A stretch of 64,000 nucleotides of DNA from Cnuibacter physcomitrellae. GTDB taxonomy: Bacteria; Actinomycetota; Actinomycetes; Actinomycetales; Microbacteriaceae. Numbering within the stretch: position 1 is the stretch's first letter; each line of letters starts with the position of its first letter. The stretch lies in NCBI RefSeq assembly GCF_014640535.1, contig NZ_BMHD01000001.1:1-64000 (forward strand), read 5' to 3'. Below the pieces are notes generated by a model. That model did no database searches. It saw only the letters and a program-made list of their open reading frames with translations, and was not told where the DNA came from. This document shows, piece by piece, positions 1 to 9,908 of the stretch. The translations under genes were made by a program, and so were the position numbers.

Positions 1-98
1 GGGAAACGCCCGGCAACATTCCGAACCCGGAAGCTAAGCCTCTCAGCGCCGATGGTACTGCAGGGGCGACCCTGTGGGAGAGTAGGACACCGCCGGAC
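1..98 (+). rRNA. rrf: 5S ribosomal RNA, 3' part
   Basis: The sequence contains the conserved 5S core (CCGAACCCGGAAGCTAAGCC, then GATGGTACTGC and GGGAGAGTAGGACACCGCC). It ends in the 3' strand of the closing helix near position 97. The 5' end lies outside the window, so an rRNA operon reading rightwards must be upstream. The exact 3' end is placed by analogy with other actinobacterial 5S genes. Confidence 0.93.
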
Positions 99-108
99 TT
101 ACTTCGTT

Positions 109-138
109 GAATGGCCACCCAGAGCTGGGTGGCCATTC
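109..138 (+). terminator. rRNA operon terminator hairpin
   Basis: A perfect inverted repeat has arms GAATGGCCACCCA (109-121) and TGGGTGGCCATTC (126-138) around a 4-nt loop. It lies 11 nt after the 5S gene and most likely ends rRNA transcription. No long T run follows, as is usual for high-GC terminators. Confidence 0.85.
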
Positions 139-179
139 ACGTTTAAGGGCCCGTTCGAGGGCAACAGGAGGACATGCGC

Positions 180-1907
180 ATGGCCGAGGACACCACCGAG
201 CCCGCCGAGGGCGACGGCTCGAAGCGCAGGCACTCCGTCCCTCCGGAGCGGGCCCGTCAGGCGCGCGACGACAAGCGTCCGGCGTCAGGGCGGCAGGGCC
301 GTTCGGACTCCGCAGGCGATGACTCGCGTCCCTCGAGAGGGCGCCCCGCCACAGGACGACCGTCGGCGGCGTCGAAGCCGCGCTTCGGCGCAGGCTCCGC
401 TCAGCGTCGTTCGCGCGACGGGGAGGGCCGGCCGGGTGACTCGGATCGGCGTCCCCGCGACGGCGAGGGCCGTCCGAGCTACGGCGACCGCGACCGCGGG
501 TCGCGTGACGGCCAGGGTCGGGGCGGCTATGGCGATCGGCGACCGCGCGACGGCGACCGACGTCCGAGCTACGGCGACCGCGACCGCGGGCCGCGTGACG
601 GCCAGGGACGGGGCGGCTACGGCGACCGGCGACCGCGTGACGGCGAGGGCCGTCCCAGCTACGGCGACCGTGGCCCTCGTGAGCGGCAGGGGCGTCCGAG
701 CTATGGTGACCGCGACCGCGGGTCGCGTGAGGGTCAGGGCCGTCCGAGCTATGGTGACCGCGACCGCGGGTCGCGTGAGGGTCAGGGTCGCTCGAGCTAC
801 GGCGATCGCGACCGCGGGTCGCGTGAGGGGCAGGGCCGCGGGTCGCGTGAGGGTCAGGGCCGTCCGAGCTATGGCGATCGGGACCGCGGATCGCGCGATG
901 GCCAGGGGCGTGGGGGATACGGTGACCGGCGTCCCCGCGACGGTGAGCGCCGCCCGAGCTACGGCGATCGTGACCGCGCACCGCGCGAGGGACAGGGGCG
1001 TCCCGGCGGTGACCGCGGTCGTGGCGGACGCGACGAGCAGCGGCTGTGGACTCGAGGCGGCAACCCCGCCCGCGGTGACCGCAGCGCCTCGCGCTTCGAA
1101 CCCCGTGAGCTGACCGAGGCCGAGCTCGAGGCGCGGGCGCTCCGTTCCGTGCGTACCCGTCACGACGATCCCGAGATCCCGGACGACGTCACGCCCCGCG
1201 ACCTCGACAACGTCGCTCGCAACGAGCTGAAGACGCTGAACAAGGAGAACGCCGAGGCTGTGGCGCGCCACCTGGTCATGACGGGCCGCCTCATCGAGGA
1301 GGATCCGCAGCTGGCGCACCGGCACGCGATCTCCGCCTCGCGCCGGGCCGGCCGCATCGCGGTCGTCCGTGAGACCGTGGCGATCACCGCCTACAGCATC
1401 GGGGAGTACGCCATGGCGCTGCGCGAGCTGCGCACGTACCGTCGGCTGTCCGGCTCGAACGAGCAGCTCGCCTTGATGATCGACAGCGAACGCGGGCTGG
1501 GCAGGCCCGACAAGGCGCTCGAGGAGGGCCGGTCGGTCGATCGGTCGACGCTCAGCACGACGGCGCAGGTCGCCGTCGCGATCGCGATGTCCGGAGCCCG
1601 GCTCGACCTGGGCGACGCCGAGGGAGCGCTCCACGAGCTGGAGATCCCGCAGCTGGATCCGAACATGGCGTACAGCTGGAGCCCCGACCTCTTCCACGCC
1701 TACGCGGAGGTGCTCGAGGAGCTCGGCCGCGAGGGCGAGGCAGACCAGTGGCGCGAGCGGGCCGAGACGGCCGAGCGCGCCCTCACCGGCGAAGACGATA
1801 CGGTCGATGTGTTCGAAGAGGAGATCGAAGCGGAGTTCGCAGACGAGCTCGACGCGGAGACCGAAGAGGAGACCGATGGGACTGTTCAGCCGGAGCTCGA
1901 CGACTGA
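180..1907 (+). CDS. TPR-like protein with basic Arg/Gly/Tyr repeat region
   Basis: A 575-residue protein of unknown precise role. Residues 1-95 are polar. Residues about 97-277 hold eleven imperfect units of about 16 residues built around S/G-YGDR-D-RG-S-R-D/E-GQGR, which should be disordered, strongly charged and possibly RNA-binding. Residues about 300-535 are helical and resemble tetratricopeptide repeats. The last 40 residues are very acidic. The ATG at 180 is chosen over the one at 174 because AGGAGG (167-172) lies 7 nt upstream of 180 but only 1 nt from 174. It is first in the housekeeping run and overlaps the next gene. Proteins with this C-terminal part are common upstream of the HAD/TlyA/NadK/RecN block in Microbacteriaceae. 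The repeat is the variable part. Confidence 0.85.
   Translation: MAEDTTEPAEGDGSKRRHSVPPERARQARDDKRPASGRQGRSDSAGDDSRPSRGRPATGRPSAASKPRFGAGSAQRRSRDGEGRPGDSDRRPRDGEGRPSYGDRDRGSRDGQGRGGYGDRRPRDGDRRPSYGDRDRGPRDGQGRGGYGDRRPRDGEGRPSYGDRGPRERQGRPSYGDRDRGSREGQGRPSYGDRDRGSREGQGRSSYGDRDRGSREGQGRGSREGQGRPSYGDRDRGSRDGQGRGGYGDRRPRDGERRPSYGDRDRAPREGQGRPGGDRGRGGRDEQRLWTRGGNPARGDRSASRFEPRELTEAELEARALRSVRTRHDDPEIPDDVTPRDLDNVARNELKTLNKENAEAVARHLVMTGRLIEEDPQLAHRHAISASRRAGRIAVVRETVAITAYSIGEYAMALRELRTYRRLSGSNEQLALMIDSERGLGRPDKALEEGRSVDRSTLSTTAQVAVAIAMSGARLDLGDAEGALHELEIPQLDPNMAYSWSPDLFHAYAEVLEELGREGEADQWRERAETAERALTGEDDTVDVFEEEIEAEFADELDAETEEETDGTVQPELDD
470..1012 (+). repeat. In-frame tandem repeat region, about 48-bp units
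   Basis: About eleven imperfect units of roughly 42-48 bp encode YGDR-containing Arg-rich repeats inside the first CDS. Neighbouring units at 694-840 are almost identical at the DNA level. Number of units is therefore likely to vary between strains by slippage or recombination. Confidence 0.85.
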
Positions 1908-2892
1908 GGCGACGCCGCTCGACGGCGTCGACGTCGTCCTGGCCGACCTCGACGGGGTCGTCTACCAGGGGCCGGATGCGATCCCGTTCGCGGCCGAGTC
2001 TCTGTCGCGGGCGCAGGCCTCGGGTGTCACCGTGGGCTACATCACGAACAACGCGTCCCGGACCGACGCGCAGGTCGCGGAGCAGCTCTCGGGCTTCGGC
2101 CTCACCGTCGCCCCGCACGACGTCGTGACGTCTCCGCAGGCCGCGATGGGCATCCTGACCGGTCTCGTGGAACCGGGGTCGCGCATCCTGGTCGTCGGCG
2201 GGGTGGGGCTCACCAGCGAGGTCGAGAAGGCCGGCTTCTCCGTCGTGAGCGAGGCGGCCGACGAGCCCTCCGCCGTCGTGCAGGGCTTCGCGCCGGAGGT
2301 GGGCTGGAAGCAGCTCGCCCAGGCGAGCTTCGCGGTGAGCACGGGGATCCCCTGGGTCGCCACGAACACCGACTGGACCATCCCGGTGAAGGGCGGCATC
2401 GCGCCGGGCAATGGCACGCTCGTGTCGGCGGTGCACACCGCCACGGGTCGGATGCCCGTCGTCGCGGGCAAGCCCGAGACGCCCATCTTCGAGGCCGCGG
2501 TGGCCCGGTTCGGCGCGACGACGCCGATGTTCATCGGCGACCGGCTCGACACCGACATCCTGGGTGCGAAGCGGGCCGGGATCCGGGCGGTCCACGTGAT
2601 GACGGGGATCGATCGCGCGAAGCAGCTGCTCGCCGCCCCCGCCGACTCGCGTCCCGACTACATCCTCGGCGACCTGCGCGAGCTCTTCGCGCCGTACCCG
2701 GCGGTGCAGCTGTCGAAGGACGGCCTGAGGGCCACGGTGGGCGGCTCCGTCGTGCAGCGTGACGGCCAGCGCATCGCCGTGGTCAAGGAGGGTGCCTCTC
2801 CTCTCGACCTCGTGCGCGCGGGGTGCGCGGTCATCTGGGGCTCGGGCATCAGCATCCACGTGCTCGACGTCGACTCGCGCCTCTACAGCTGA
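1876..2892 (+). CDS. HAD-superfamily subfamily IIA hydrolase (NagD-like phosphatase)
   Basis: A cytoplasmic sugar- or nucleotide-phosphate phosphatase of 338 residues. The nucleophile motif is DLDGVVY near residue 20, motif II is YITNNASRT, and motif III/IV is FIGDRLDTDI near residue 220, with the C2-type cap between them. A C-terminal extension of about 60 residues follows the HAD core. The ATG at 1876 follows GAGGAGA and overlaps the previous gene by 32 bp, so translational coupling is likely. The natural substrate cannot be told from sequence; family members act on pyridoxal phosphate, glycerol phosphate or nucleotides. Confidence 0.9.
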   Translation: MGLFSRSSTTEATPLDGVDVVLADLDGVVYQGPDAIPFAAESLSRAQASGVTVGYITNNASRTDAQVAEQLSGFGLTVAPHDVVTSPQAAMGILTGLVEPGSRILVVGGVGLTSEVEKAGFSVVSEAADEPSAVVQGFAPEVGWKQLAQASFAVSTGIPWVATNTDWTIPVKGGIAPGNGTLVSAVHTATGRMPVVAGKPETPIFEAAVARFGATTPMFIGDRLDTDILGAKRAGIRAVHVMTGIDRAKQLLAAPADSRPDYILGDLRELFAPYPAVQLSKDGLRATVGGSVVQRDGQRIAVVKEGASPLDLVRAGCAVIWGSGISIHVLDVDSRLYS

Positions 2893-2923
2893 GCGGATCC
2901 GGGGCCACGTCGGCGGGCCGGGG

Positions 2924-2929
2924 TAGCCT
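2924..2929 (+). promoter_or_regulatory. Probable -10 element of a leaderless promoter
   Basis: The hexamer TAGCCT ends 6 nt before the GTG at 2936, and no Shine-Dalgarno lies between. This spacing places the transcription start at the start codon. Downstream targets would be the small gene at 2936 and tlyA. Confidence 0.5.
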
Positions 2930-2935
2930 GGACGG

Positions 2936-3091
2936 GTGACGATGGACGACCCCGACGAGAGCCGCTCGCTTCTGTCGCGCCTCAAGGTGATCGAGGAGCA
3001 GCCGCTCGACCAGCGTGCCGCCGCCTACGGTCAGCTCCACGACCAGCTCTCGGCCCGCCTCGAGGGCGGCGACGCGCGCGCAGACGGCTGA
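2936..3091 (+). CDS. Small conserved-position hypothetical protein (51 residues)
   Basis: A short acidic helical protein (start MTMDDPDESRSLLSRLKVIE) lying between the HAD phosphatase and tlyA. A -10-like TAGCCT 6 nt before the GTG suggests leaderless translation from 2936; an in-frame ATG at 2942 is the alternative. It ends 5 nt before the tlyA GTG. Codon use is as biased to G/C third positions as in its neighbours. Small ORFs at this place before tlyA are known in Actinobacteria but their function is not. No motif is visible. Confidence 0.7.
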   Translation: MTMDDPDESRSLLSRLKVIEEQPLDQRAAAYGQLHDQLSARLEGGDARADG

Positions 3092-3096
3092 TCACG

Positions 3097-3903
3097 GTGT
3101 CGATGCGTCTCGATGCCGCACTGGCGTCCCGCGGGCTCGCGCGCTCCCGCACGCAGGCCGCGCGGCTCATCGCCGACGGATACGTCCGGGTGGGAGGCAC
3201 TCCGGTGCTGAAGGCCTCGCATCCGGTGGACGACGACGACCTGGTCACGGTCGACGGCGTCGACCACTACGTCAGCCGGGGCGCGCACAAGCTCATCGCC
3301 GCGCTCGACGCGTTCGGGGTCGACCCGGCCGGACGGGTGGTGCTCGACGCCGGCGCGTCGACGGGCGGGTTCACCCAGGTGCTCCTCGAGCGCGGCGCCC
3401 GTCACGTCCTCGCGGTCGACGTGGGCACCGGCCAGCTCGACCCGATCCTGCGTCGCGACGAGCGGGTGAGCGACCTCCCCGGAGTCAACCTGCGCTACGC
3501 CACCGCCGAGCAGCTCGCCGCATCCTCCCGGGTGCAGGAGCGGCCCTCGCTCGTCGTGGGCGACCTGTCGTTCATCTCCCTGACCCAGCTGCTCGAGCCG
3601 TTGCTCGCGCTCGCCACACCCGACGCCGATCTCGTGCTGCTGGTGAAGCCCCAGTTCGAGGTGGGGCGCACCGGGGTGCGCGAGGGCATCGTGCGCGACG
3701 CCGCGCTGCGTGCCGACGCCGTCGCCGGGGTCCTCTGGGCGGCGCACGACCTCGGCCTGCGCACCGCGGGGCTGATCGAGTCGCCCATCGCCGGCGGCGC
3801 GGGGAACCGTGAGTACCTCGTGAGGTTCAGCCGCGGGGCGGGGACGCATCCGACAGAATGGATGGACACCGTGAACGAGTTGACAGGAGCAGCCCGTGGC
3901 TGA
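3097..3903 (+). CDS. tlyA: TlyA family 16S/23S rRNA 2'-O-methyltransferase
   Basis: A 268-residue protein with an N-terminal S4 RNA-binding domain (about residues 3-62, RLDAALASRGLARSRTQAARLI) joined to an FtsJ/RrmJ-like methyltransferase. The SAM motif is VLDAGASTGGFT. The later catalytic region has VGDLSFISL and LVKPQFEVGR. In mycobacteria TlyA methylates C1409 of 16S and C1920 of 23S rRNA and sets capreomycin sensitivity. The start may be GTG 3097 or ATG 3103; no clear Shine-Dalgarno separates them. The 3' end overlaps nadK by 8 bp. Confidence 0.94.
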   Translation: MSMRLDAALASRGLARSRTQAARLIADGYVRVGGTPVLKASHPVDDDDLVTVDGVDHYVSRGAHKLIAALDAFGVDPAGRVVLDAGASTGGFTQVLLERGARHVLAVDVGTGQLDPILRRDERVSDLPGVNLRYATAEQLAASSRVQERPSLVVGDLSFISLTQLLEPLLALATPDADLVLLVKPQFEVGRTGVREGIVRDAALRADAVAGVLWAAHDLGLRTAGLIESPIAGGAGNREYLVRFSRGAGTHPTEWMDTVNELTGAARG

Positions 3904-4810
3904 CGCACGCTACTTCCTCGTGGTGCTCCACACCGGCCGCGAGGAGTCGATCGAGGCGGCCGAGCAGGTCGTCGGCCTCCTCCGCGACGCGGGTGTGGTC
4001 CCCGTCATCTCGCCGTTCGGAGACGATGCCCACAGCGATGCCCTCGAGCGACTCGGGCCGTGCGTGGTGATCGGTCACGGCGTGGCCGTGGAGGACATCG
4101 AGCTCGTCATCGTGCTGGGCGGTGACGGCACCATCCTGCGGGCCGCCGAGCTCGTGCGCGGCACGCCCGTGCCGATCCTGGGCGTCAACCTCGGACACGT
4201 GGGCTTCCTCGCGGAGGCCGAGCGCGAGGACCTCGTCGACACCGTGGAGACCGCGCTCCGCCGCGACTACCAGGTCGAGGAGCGCGCGACGCTGTCGGTC
4301 CGGGTGAAGGTCGACTCCGAGGTCGTCTACGAGTCGTGGGCGCTCAACGAGGTGACGGTCGAGAAGGCCAGTCGCGAGCGGATGCTCGAGGTCGTCGTCG
4401 AGGTCGACGGGCGTCCGCTGTCGAGCTTCGGCTGCGACGGCATCGTGATGTCGACCCCCACCGGCTCGACCGCGTACTCGTTCTCCGCGGGTGGCCCGAT
4501 CGTGTGGCCGAGCGTGGACGCGCTCCTCCTGGTGCCGCTGTCGGCGCACGCGCTCTTCGCCCGCCCGCTCGTGGTGGGGCCCGACTCGGCTCTCGCCGTC
4601 GAGGTGCTCGACCGCACCCAGGGCGGCGCCGTGCTGTGGAGCGACGGACGCCGCATGGAGGAGCTGCCGCGGCGCGCGCGCGTCGTCGTCCGCCGCTCGG
4701 CGATCCCCGTGCGGCTCGCGCGCCTGCACGAGGCGCCCTTCACCGACCGGCTCGTGCGCAAGTTCGATCTGCCGGTGAACGGCTGGAGGGGTCCGGTCGA
4801 CCGTGATTGA
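3896..4810 (+). CDS. nadK: NAD kinase
   Basis: Phosphorylates NAD to NADP in the cytoplasm. The 304 residues carry the family signatures LGGDGTILRAA (near residue 80), the NE pair in WALNEVTVEKASRERML, and STPTGSTAYSFSAGGPIV. It starts with GTG at 3896, 8 bp inside tlyA, with AGGAG about 7 nt upstream. It ends overlapping recN by 8 bp. The order tlyA-nadK-recN is conserved in Actinobacteria and indicates one operon. Confidence 0.96.
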   Translation: MADARYFLVVLHTGREESIEAAEQVVGLLRDAGVVPVISPFGDDAHSDALERLGPCVVIGHGVAVEDIELVIVLGGDGTILRAAELVRGTPVPILGVNLGHVGFLAEAEREDLVDTVETALRRDYQVEERATLSVRVKVDSEVVYESWALNEVTVEKASRERMLEVVVEVDGRPLSSFGCDGIVMSTPTGSTAYSFSAGGPIVWPSVDALLLVPLSAHALFARPLVVGPDSALAVEVLDRTQGGAVLWSDGRRMEELPRRARVVVRRSAIPVRLARLHEAPFTDRLVRKFDLPVNGWRGPVDRD

Positions 4811-6515
4811 GGAGATCGCGATCCGCGACCTCGGCGTGATCGACGAGGCCGTGCTCCCGCTCGGCCCCGGCTTCACCGCCGTGACGGGTGAGACCGGAGC
4901 GGGCAAGACCATGGTGGTGACCGCCCTCGGGCTGCTGTTCGGCGCGCGCGCCGACAGCGGCACCGTCCGCTCGGGTGCGGCGCAGGCGTGGGTCGAAGGA
5001 CGGCTCCTCGTCCCGGAGGAGGGTCCCGTCGCCGAGCGCGTGCGCGAGGCCGGCGGCGACGTCGAGTCCGCGGGCGGGGGAGTCGGCGAGCTGCTGATGT
5101 CACGCTCGGTCGCCGCCGAGGGACGCAGCCGTGCCGTCGTCGGCGGGCGGTCCGCGCCCGTCGGGGTGCTCGGCGACCTCGCGGAGCGTCTCATCGTGGT
5201 GCACGGGCAGTCCGATCAGCTGCGCCTGCGCGGTCAGAGCGCCCAGCGTGAGGCGCTCGACGCGTTCGGTGGCGCCTCGCTCGCCACGGCGCTCGCCTCC
5301 TACCGTGAGGTGTGGGGCAGCTGGCAGGCCCACAGCGCCGAGCTGGAGACGCTGGTCGCCGAACGCGCCGCGCGCCTCCGCGAGGCGGAGCAGCTGCGCG
5401 AGGCGCTCGACGAGATCGAGGCCGTCGCCCCGGAACCGGGCGAGGACGTCCGGCTCGCCGACGTCGCGGGCCGCCTCACGAACGTCGAGGACCTGCGCGT
5501 GGCGGCTACGTCGGCGCGGGACGCCCTGTCGAGCGACGCCTTCGACGAGCGACCCGATGTGGTCTCGCTCATCGACTCGGCGCGCCGCAGCCTCTCTCAC
5601 GTGGTCGAGCACGACTCCGCCCTGGCCCCGATCGTCGAGGGCCTCGACTCGGCGAGCTACCTGCTCTCCGACCTGTCGACCCAGCTCGCCAGCTACGCCA
5701 CCGCGCTCGAGACCGACGATCCGGGAGAGCTCGACCGCATCCAGGAGCGCCGCGCGCAGCTGACGGCGCTGCAGCGCAAGTACGGGCCGGAGCTCGACGA
5801 TGTCCTCCGCTTCGCCGAGGAGGGGCAGCCGCGGCTGCTCGAGCTCGACGGCGACAGCGACCGCATCGAGCAGCTGTCGTCGCTCGTGGACGACGAGGTC
5901 GCCGAGCTCGATCGCCGTGCCGCCGTGCTGTCGGAGGAGCGCCGCCGCGCCGCCGCGCTCCTCGGCGAGCGCGTGTCGGAGGAGCTCGGCGCGCTCGCGA
6001 TGGGCGCCTCCCGTCTCGTGGTCGAGGTGACCGAGCGCGAGGAGCCGGGGTCGAGCGGGAAGGACGTCATCTCGTTCCTCCTCCAGTCCCACCAGGGCAC
6101 CGAGCCGCGGGCTCTCGGCAAGGGCGCGTCGGGCGGAGAGCTGTCGCGGGTGATGCTGGCGATCGAGGTCGTGCTCGCCGAGGCCGATCCGGTGCCCACC
6201 TTCGTCTTCGACGAGGTCGACGCCGGCGTCGGAGGAGCGGCGGCGATCGAGATCGGCCGCCGGCTCGCCGAGCTGGCCCGGACCTCGCAGGTCATCGTCG
6301 TCACCCACCTGGCTCAGGTGGCGGCGTTCGCGACCAACCACCTCCGGGTCGAGAAGGACTCCGACGGGCCGATCACCGCCAGCAACGTCCGCCGCCTCGA
6401 GGGCGACGAGCGCCTCGCAGAGATGGCACGGCTGCTCTCGGGCCTGCCCGACTCCGAATCCGGGCTCGCGCACGCCTCCGAGCTCATCGACACGGCACGC
6501 TCCCTCGCCGGGTGA
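4803..6515 (+). CDS. recN: DNA repair protein RecN
   Basis: An SMC-like ATPase of double-strand-break repair, 570 residues, which is the normal family length. Walker A is GETGAGKT near residue 30. The ABC signature is [16 protein letters not shown] and Walker B is [13 protein letters not shown], both in the C-terminal third. The middle (about 160-370) is charged and predicted to form the antiparallel coiled coil. The GTG start overlaps the nadK stop (GTGATTGA), so the two are likely translated in a coupled way. Confidence 0.96.
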   Translation: MIEEIAIRDLGVIDEAVLPLGPGFTAVTGETGAGKTMVVTALGLLFGARADSGTVRSGAAQAWVEGRLLVPEEGPVAERVREAGGDVESAGGGVGELLMSRSVAAEGRSRAVVGGRSAPVGVLGDLAERLIVVHGQSDQLRLRGQSAQREALDAFGGASLATALASYREVWGSWQAHSAELETLVAERAARLREAEQLREALDEIEAVAPEPGEDVRLADVAGRLTNVEDLRVAATSARDALSSDAFDERPDVVSLIDSARRSLSHVVEHDSALAPIVEGLDSASYLLSDLSTQLASYATALETDDPGELDRIQERRAQLTALQRKYGPELDDVLRFAEEGQPRLLELDGDSDRIEQLSSLVDDEVAELDRRAAVLSEERRRAAALLGERVSEELGALAMGASRLVVEVTEREEPGSSGKDVISFLLQSHQGTEPRALGKGASGGELSRVMLAIEVVLAEADPVPTFVFDEVDAGVGGAAAIEIGRRLAELARTSQVIVVTHLAQVAAFATNHLRVEKDSDGPITASNVRRLEGDERLAEMARLLSGLPDSESGLAHASELIDTARSLAG

Positions 6516-6570
6516 GACACGGACCTGCGGACGCCCTGACCCCCTCGACCGACTGTTAGGATGGAACCCC

Positions 6571-8268
6571 GTGGAAGACGATCTCGACACGGGCAGCTCG
6601 AAGAACCGACCGACGCTGACGAAGCACATCTTCGTCACGGGGGGTGTCGTCTCCAGCCTCGGCAAGGGGCTCACCGCCGCGAGCCTCGGCAACCTCCTCA
6701 CCGCGCGGGGTCTGCGCGTCGTGATGCAGAAGCTCGACCCGTATCTCAACGTCGATCCGGGCACCATGAACCCGTTCCAGCACGGCGAGGTGTTCGTCAC
6801 CGACGACGGCGCCGAGACCGACCTCGACATCGGCCACTACGAGCGCTTCCTCGACATCGACCTCAGCCAGGCGGCGAACGTCACGACGGGTCAGATCTAC
6901 TCCAGCGTGATCGCGAAGGAGCGCCGCGGCGAGTACCTCGGTGACACCGTTCAGGTCATCCCGCACATCACCGACGAGATCAAGCGGCGGATGCGCCTGC
7001 AGGCCGTCACCGACGACGCGCCCGACGTGATCATCACCGAGATCGGCGGCACCGTCGGCGACATCGAGAGCCAGCCGTTCATCGAGTCGGCCCGCCAGGT
7101 GCGCCACGAGCTCGGCCGCAAGAACGTGTTCTTCGTGCACGTCTCGCTGGTGCCCTACATGAACGCCTCGGGCGAGCAGAAGACCAAGCCCACGCAGCAC
7201 TCCGTCGCCGCGCTCCGCTCCATCGGCATCCAGCCGGATGCGCTCGTGCTGCGCAGCGACCGGCCGGTGTCCGAGGGCAACAAGCGGAAGATCGCCCTCA
7301 TGTGCGACGTCGACGTCGAGGGCGTCGTCAACGCGGTCGACGTGCCGAGCATCTACGACATCCCGCGCATGCTGCACGACCAGGGCCTGGACGCGTACAT
7401 CATCGATCACCTCGACCTCGAGGCCGGCGACGTCGACTGGAGCCGCTGGGAGCCGGTCCTCACCGCGGTCCACGAGCCCAAGCACGAGGTCACGATCGGC
7501 CTGGTCGGCAAGTACATCGACCTGCCCGACGCCTACCTCTCGGTGACCGAGGCGCTGCGCGCCGGCGGCTTCGCGCAGAGCACCAAGGTGAAGATCAAGT
7601 GGATCCCCTCCGACGAGTGCCAGACGCCCGAGGGCGCCGCGCGGGAGCTCGGTGACGTCGACGGGATCTGCGTCCCCGGCGGCTTCGGCGTCCGTGGCAT
7701 CGAGGGCAAGCTCGGAGCGCTGCGATTCGCGCGGGAGAACGGCATCCCCGCGCTCGGCCTGTGCCTCGGCCTCCAGTGCATGGTCATCGAGTACGCCCGG
7801 AACGTCGCGGGCCTCGAGGGGGCGTCGTCGAGCGAGTTCGACCCCGACACCGAGTTCCCGGTGATCGCCACCATGGCCGAGCAGGTCGACATCATCGCCG
7901 GCGGAGACCTCGGGGGCACCATGCGCCTCGGTCTCTACGAGGCGAAGCTCGCCGAGGGCTCCATCGTCGAGGAGGTCTACGGAGCGCCCGCCGCGTCGGA
8001 GCGCCACCGTCACCGCTACGAGGTGAACAACGCCTACCGCGAGCAGATCGCCGAGGCCGGCCTGTGGTTCTCCGGCACCTCGCCCGACGGGCATCTGGTG
8101 GAGTACGTCGAGCTGCCGCGCGACGTGCACCCCTACTACGTCGCCACCCAGGCGCACCCCGAGCTCCGCTCACGGCCGAGCCGCCCGCATCCGCTGTTCC
8201 GCGGCCTCGTCGGCGCCGCGCTCGACCGCCAGGAGTCGACCCGCCTGTTCCCGGTCCAGGACGCCTGA
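6571..8268 (+). CDS. pyrG: CTP synthase
   Basis: Makes CTP from UTP, ATP and glutamine. The 565 residues comprise the amidoligase domain (about 15-290, [20 protein letters not shown]-loop, [23 protein letters not shown]) and the class I glutamine amidotransferase domain (about 310-550). The Cys nucleophile is in GLCLGLQCM and the His-Glu pair in QAHPE. A TAGGAT hexamer (6557-6562) lies 8 nt before the GTG and there is no Shine-Dalgarno, so this gene probably has its own leaderless promoter after recN. The Nudix gene begins 2 nt after its stop. Confidence 0.97.
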   Translation: MEDDLDTGSSKNRPTLTKHIFVTGGVVSSLGKGLTAASLGNLLTARGLRVVMQKLDPYLNVDPGTMNPFQHGEVFVTDDGAETDLDIGHYERFLDIDLSQAANVTTGQIYSSVIAKERRGEYLGDTVQVIPHITDEIKRRMRLQAVTDDAPDVIITEIGGTVGDIESQPFIESARQVRHELGRKNVFFVHVSLVPYMNASGEQKTKPTQHSVAALRSIGIQPDALVLRSDRPVSEGNKRKIALMCDVDVEGVVNAVDVPSIYDIPRMLHDQGLDAYIIDHLDLEAGDVDWSRWEPVLTAVHEPKHEVTIGLVGKYIDLPDAYLSVTEALRAGGFAQSTKVKIKWIPSDECQTPEGAARELGDVDGICVPGGFGVRGIEGKLGALRFARENGIPALGLCLGLQCMVIEYARNVAGLEGASSSEFDPDTEFPVIATMAEQVDIIAGGDLGGTMRLGLYEAKLAEGSIVEEVYGAPAASERHRHRYEVNNAYREQIAEAGLWFSGTSPDGHLVEYVELPRDVHPYYVATQAHPELRSRPSRPHPLFRGLVGAALDRQESTRLFPVQDA

Positions 8269-8270
8269 TC

Positions 8271-8894
8271 GTGGACGAGCTGACCGACACCCCCGACCCG
8301 GCTCGCGTCACGTCGAGTGAGCTCGTCTTCCACGGCCATGTCTGGGATGTGCGCAGCGATGAGTTCGAGTACGGCGGGTCGACGCTCCGCCGCGACTACG
8401 TCGACCACACCGGTGCGGTGGCGATCATCGCCCTCGACGAGCGCGACCGGGTGCTCCTGATCAAGCAGTACCGCCATCCCATCCGCACGCGCGAGTGGGA
8501 GCCGCCGGCGGGCCTGCTCGACGAGCCCGGGGAGTCGCCGCTTCACGCCGCCCAGCGCGAGCTGAGCGAGGAGGCCGACCTCAAGGCCGACGAGTGGCAC
8601 GTGCTGTCCGACTACGTCACGAGCCCCGGCGGGAACAACGAGGTCATCCGCGTCTTCCTCGCCCGATCGCTCTCGCCGACTGGTGAGGCGTTCGCCAGGG
8701 AGGGCGAGGAGGCCGACATGGAGCTCGCCTGGCACCCGCTGGAGGACGTCCTCGACGCCGTGCTCGCGAGCCGGGTCCAGAACCCGTCGCTGGTCGTCGG
8801 CGTGCTCGCGCTCGACGCCGCGCGTCGCCGTGACTGGTCCACGCTGCGTCCCGCGGATGCTCCGTGGCCGGCGTTCGAGGACAGGCGCGGCTGA
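8271..8894 (+). CDS. Nudix hydrolase, ADP-ribose pyrophosphatase type
   Basis: A 207-residue enzyme that probably cleaves ADP-ribose or related nucleoside diphosphate sugars. The Nudix box is the GLLDEPGESPLHAAQRELSEEA stretch around residues 80-100, with the metal-binding REL-EE core intact. Upstream VLLIKQYRHPIRTREWEPPAG is typical of the ADP-ribose branch. It starts with GTG 2 nt after pyrG and ends 1 nt before xerD, a very compact arrangement seen in many actinobacterial genomes. Confidence 0.92.
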   Translation: MDELTDTPDPARVTSSELVFHGHVWDVRSDEFEYGGSTLRRDYVDHTGAVAIIALDERDRVLLIKQYRHPIRTREWEPPAGLLDEPGESPLHAAQRELSEEADLKADEWHVLSDYVTSPGGNNEVIRVFLARSLSPTGEAFAREGEEADMELAWHPLEDVLDAVLASRVQNPSLVVGVLALDAARRRDWSTLRPADAPWPAFEDRRG

Positions 8895-8895
8895 C

Positions 8896-9834
8896 GTGTC
8901 CGGCGCCGTGCCGGCCGCGAGCCCGGCGCTCGGGTTCGACCGGGCGGTCGACGGCTTCCTGCGGCACATCACCGTGGAGCGGGGCCTCGCGGCGAACACG
9001 GTCACGGCGTACCGGCGCGACCTCCTCCGCTATCGCGAGTGGCTCGCCGGAGCGGGCATCGCCGCGCCCGGAGACGTCTCCGAGAGCGACGTGGGGCTCT
9101 TCGCCCAGTGGCTCCGTACGCCCGAGGGCGGCACGCTCAGCGCCGCGTCCGTGGCGCGCATCCTGTCGTCGGTGCGAGCCCTGCACCGGTACCTCGCCGA
9201 GGAGGGCGCCGTCGAGGCCGACGTGACGCGTGAGGTGCGGCCGCCCAAGCTCGGGATGCGCCTGCCGAAGGCGATCTCGATCGAGCAGATGGAGCGGCTG
9301 CTGCAGGCGCCGTCGTCCGACGAGCCGGTGGGCATCCGCGACCGCGCGCTGCTCGAGATGCTCTACGCCACCGGCGCCCGGGTGTCGGAGCTCGTGGGGC
9401 TCGACGTCGACGACGTGGACGGCGGCGACATCATCCGCGTCACGGGCAAGGGGAGCAAGCAGCGGCTGGTGCCGGTCGGACGGTACGCCCGCGAGGCCCT
9501 CGACACGTACCTCGTGCGTGTGCGGCCCGAGTTCTCGACCCGCGGGCGGGCGACGCCGGCGCTCTTCCTCGGCATCCGGGGCCAGCGGCTCACCCGCCAG
9601 GGCGCGTGGCTGGTGATCCAGGCCGCAGCCCGCAAGGCGGACCTCGAGGCGCACGTGTCGCCGCACACGTTCCGGCACTCGTTCGCGACGCATCTCCTGC
9701 AGGGCGGAGCCGACGTCCGGGTGGTGCAGGACCTCCTCGGGCACTCCTCGGTCGCGACCACGCAGATCTACACGCACGTCAGCGCCGACTCGCTGATCGA
9801 CATGTACCAGACCGCGCATCCGCGGGCCCGGTGA
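8896..9834 (+). CDS. xerD: Tyrosine recombinase XerD
   Basis: Resolves chromosome dimers at dif together with XerC. The 312-residue protein has an N-terminal SAM-like core-binding domain (about 15-105) and a catalytic domain with all tyrosine-recombinase residues visible: R in [11 protein letters not shown] in TGKGSKQR, HxxR in [12 protein letters not shown] in [16 protein letters not shown], and the nucleophile Y in the same motif. The fixed position between Nudix and parA/scpAB argues for the housekeeping recombinase and not a phage or element integrase. Confidence 0.94.
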   Translation: MSGAVPAASPALGFDRAVDGFLRHITVERGLAANTVTAYRRDLLRYREWLAGAGIAAPGDVSESDVGLFAQWLRTPEGGTLSAASVARILSSVRALHRYLAEEGAVEADVTREVRPPKLGMRLPKAISIEQMERLLQAPSSDEPVGIRDRALLEMLYATGARVSELVGLDVDDVDGGDIIRVTGKGSKQRLVPVGRYAREALDTYLVRVRPEFSTRGRATPALFLGIRGQRLTRQGAWLVIQAAARKADLEAHVSPHTFRHSFATHLLQGGADVRVVQDLLGHSSVATTQIYTHVSADSLIDMYQTAHPRAR

Positions 9835-9908
9835 CGCCCGCTGCGCCGAGGCAGCCCGGGACGATCCTCTCCGAGGTCGGCCACGGGGAGATCTGGGAGA
9901 ATGGACGG

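Noticed and set aside
43-1697. Long open frames opposite and across the first gene
   Set aside because: They are shadows of the Arg/Gly repeat region in a very GC-rich gene. No ribosome-binding sites and no family resemblance; codon third-position bias supports only the 180-1907 frame.
8896-9834. Tyrosine recombinase as sign of an integrated element
   Set aside because: Its conserved position between Nudix and deoC/parA/scpAB identifies it as chromosomal XerD.
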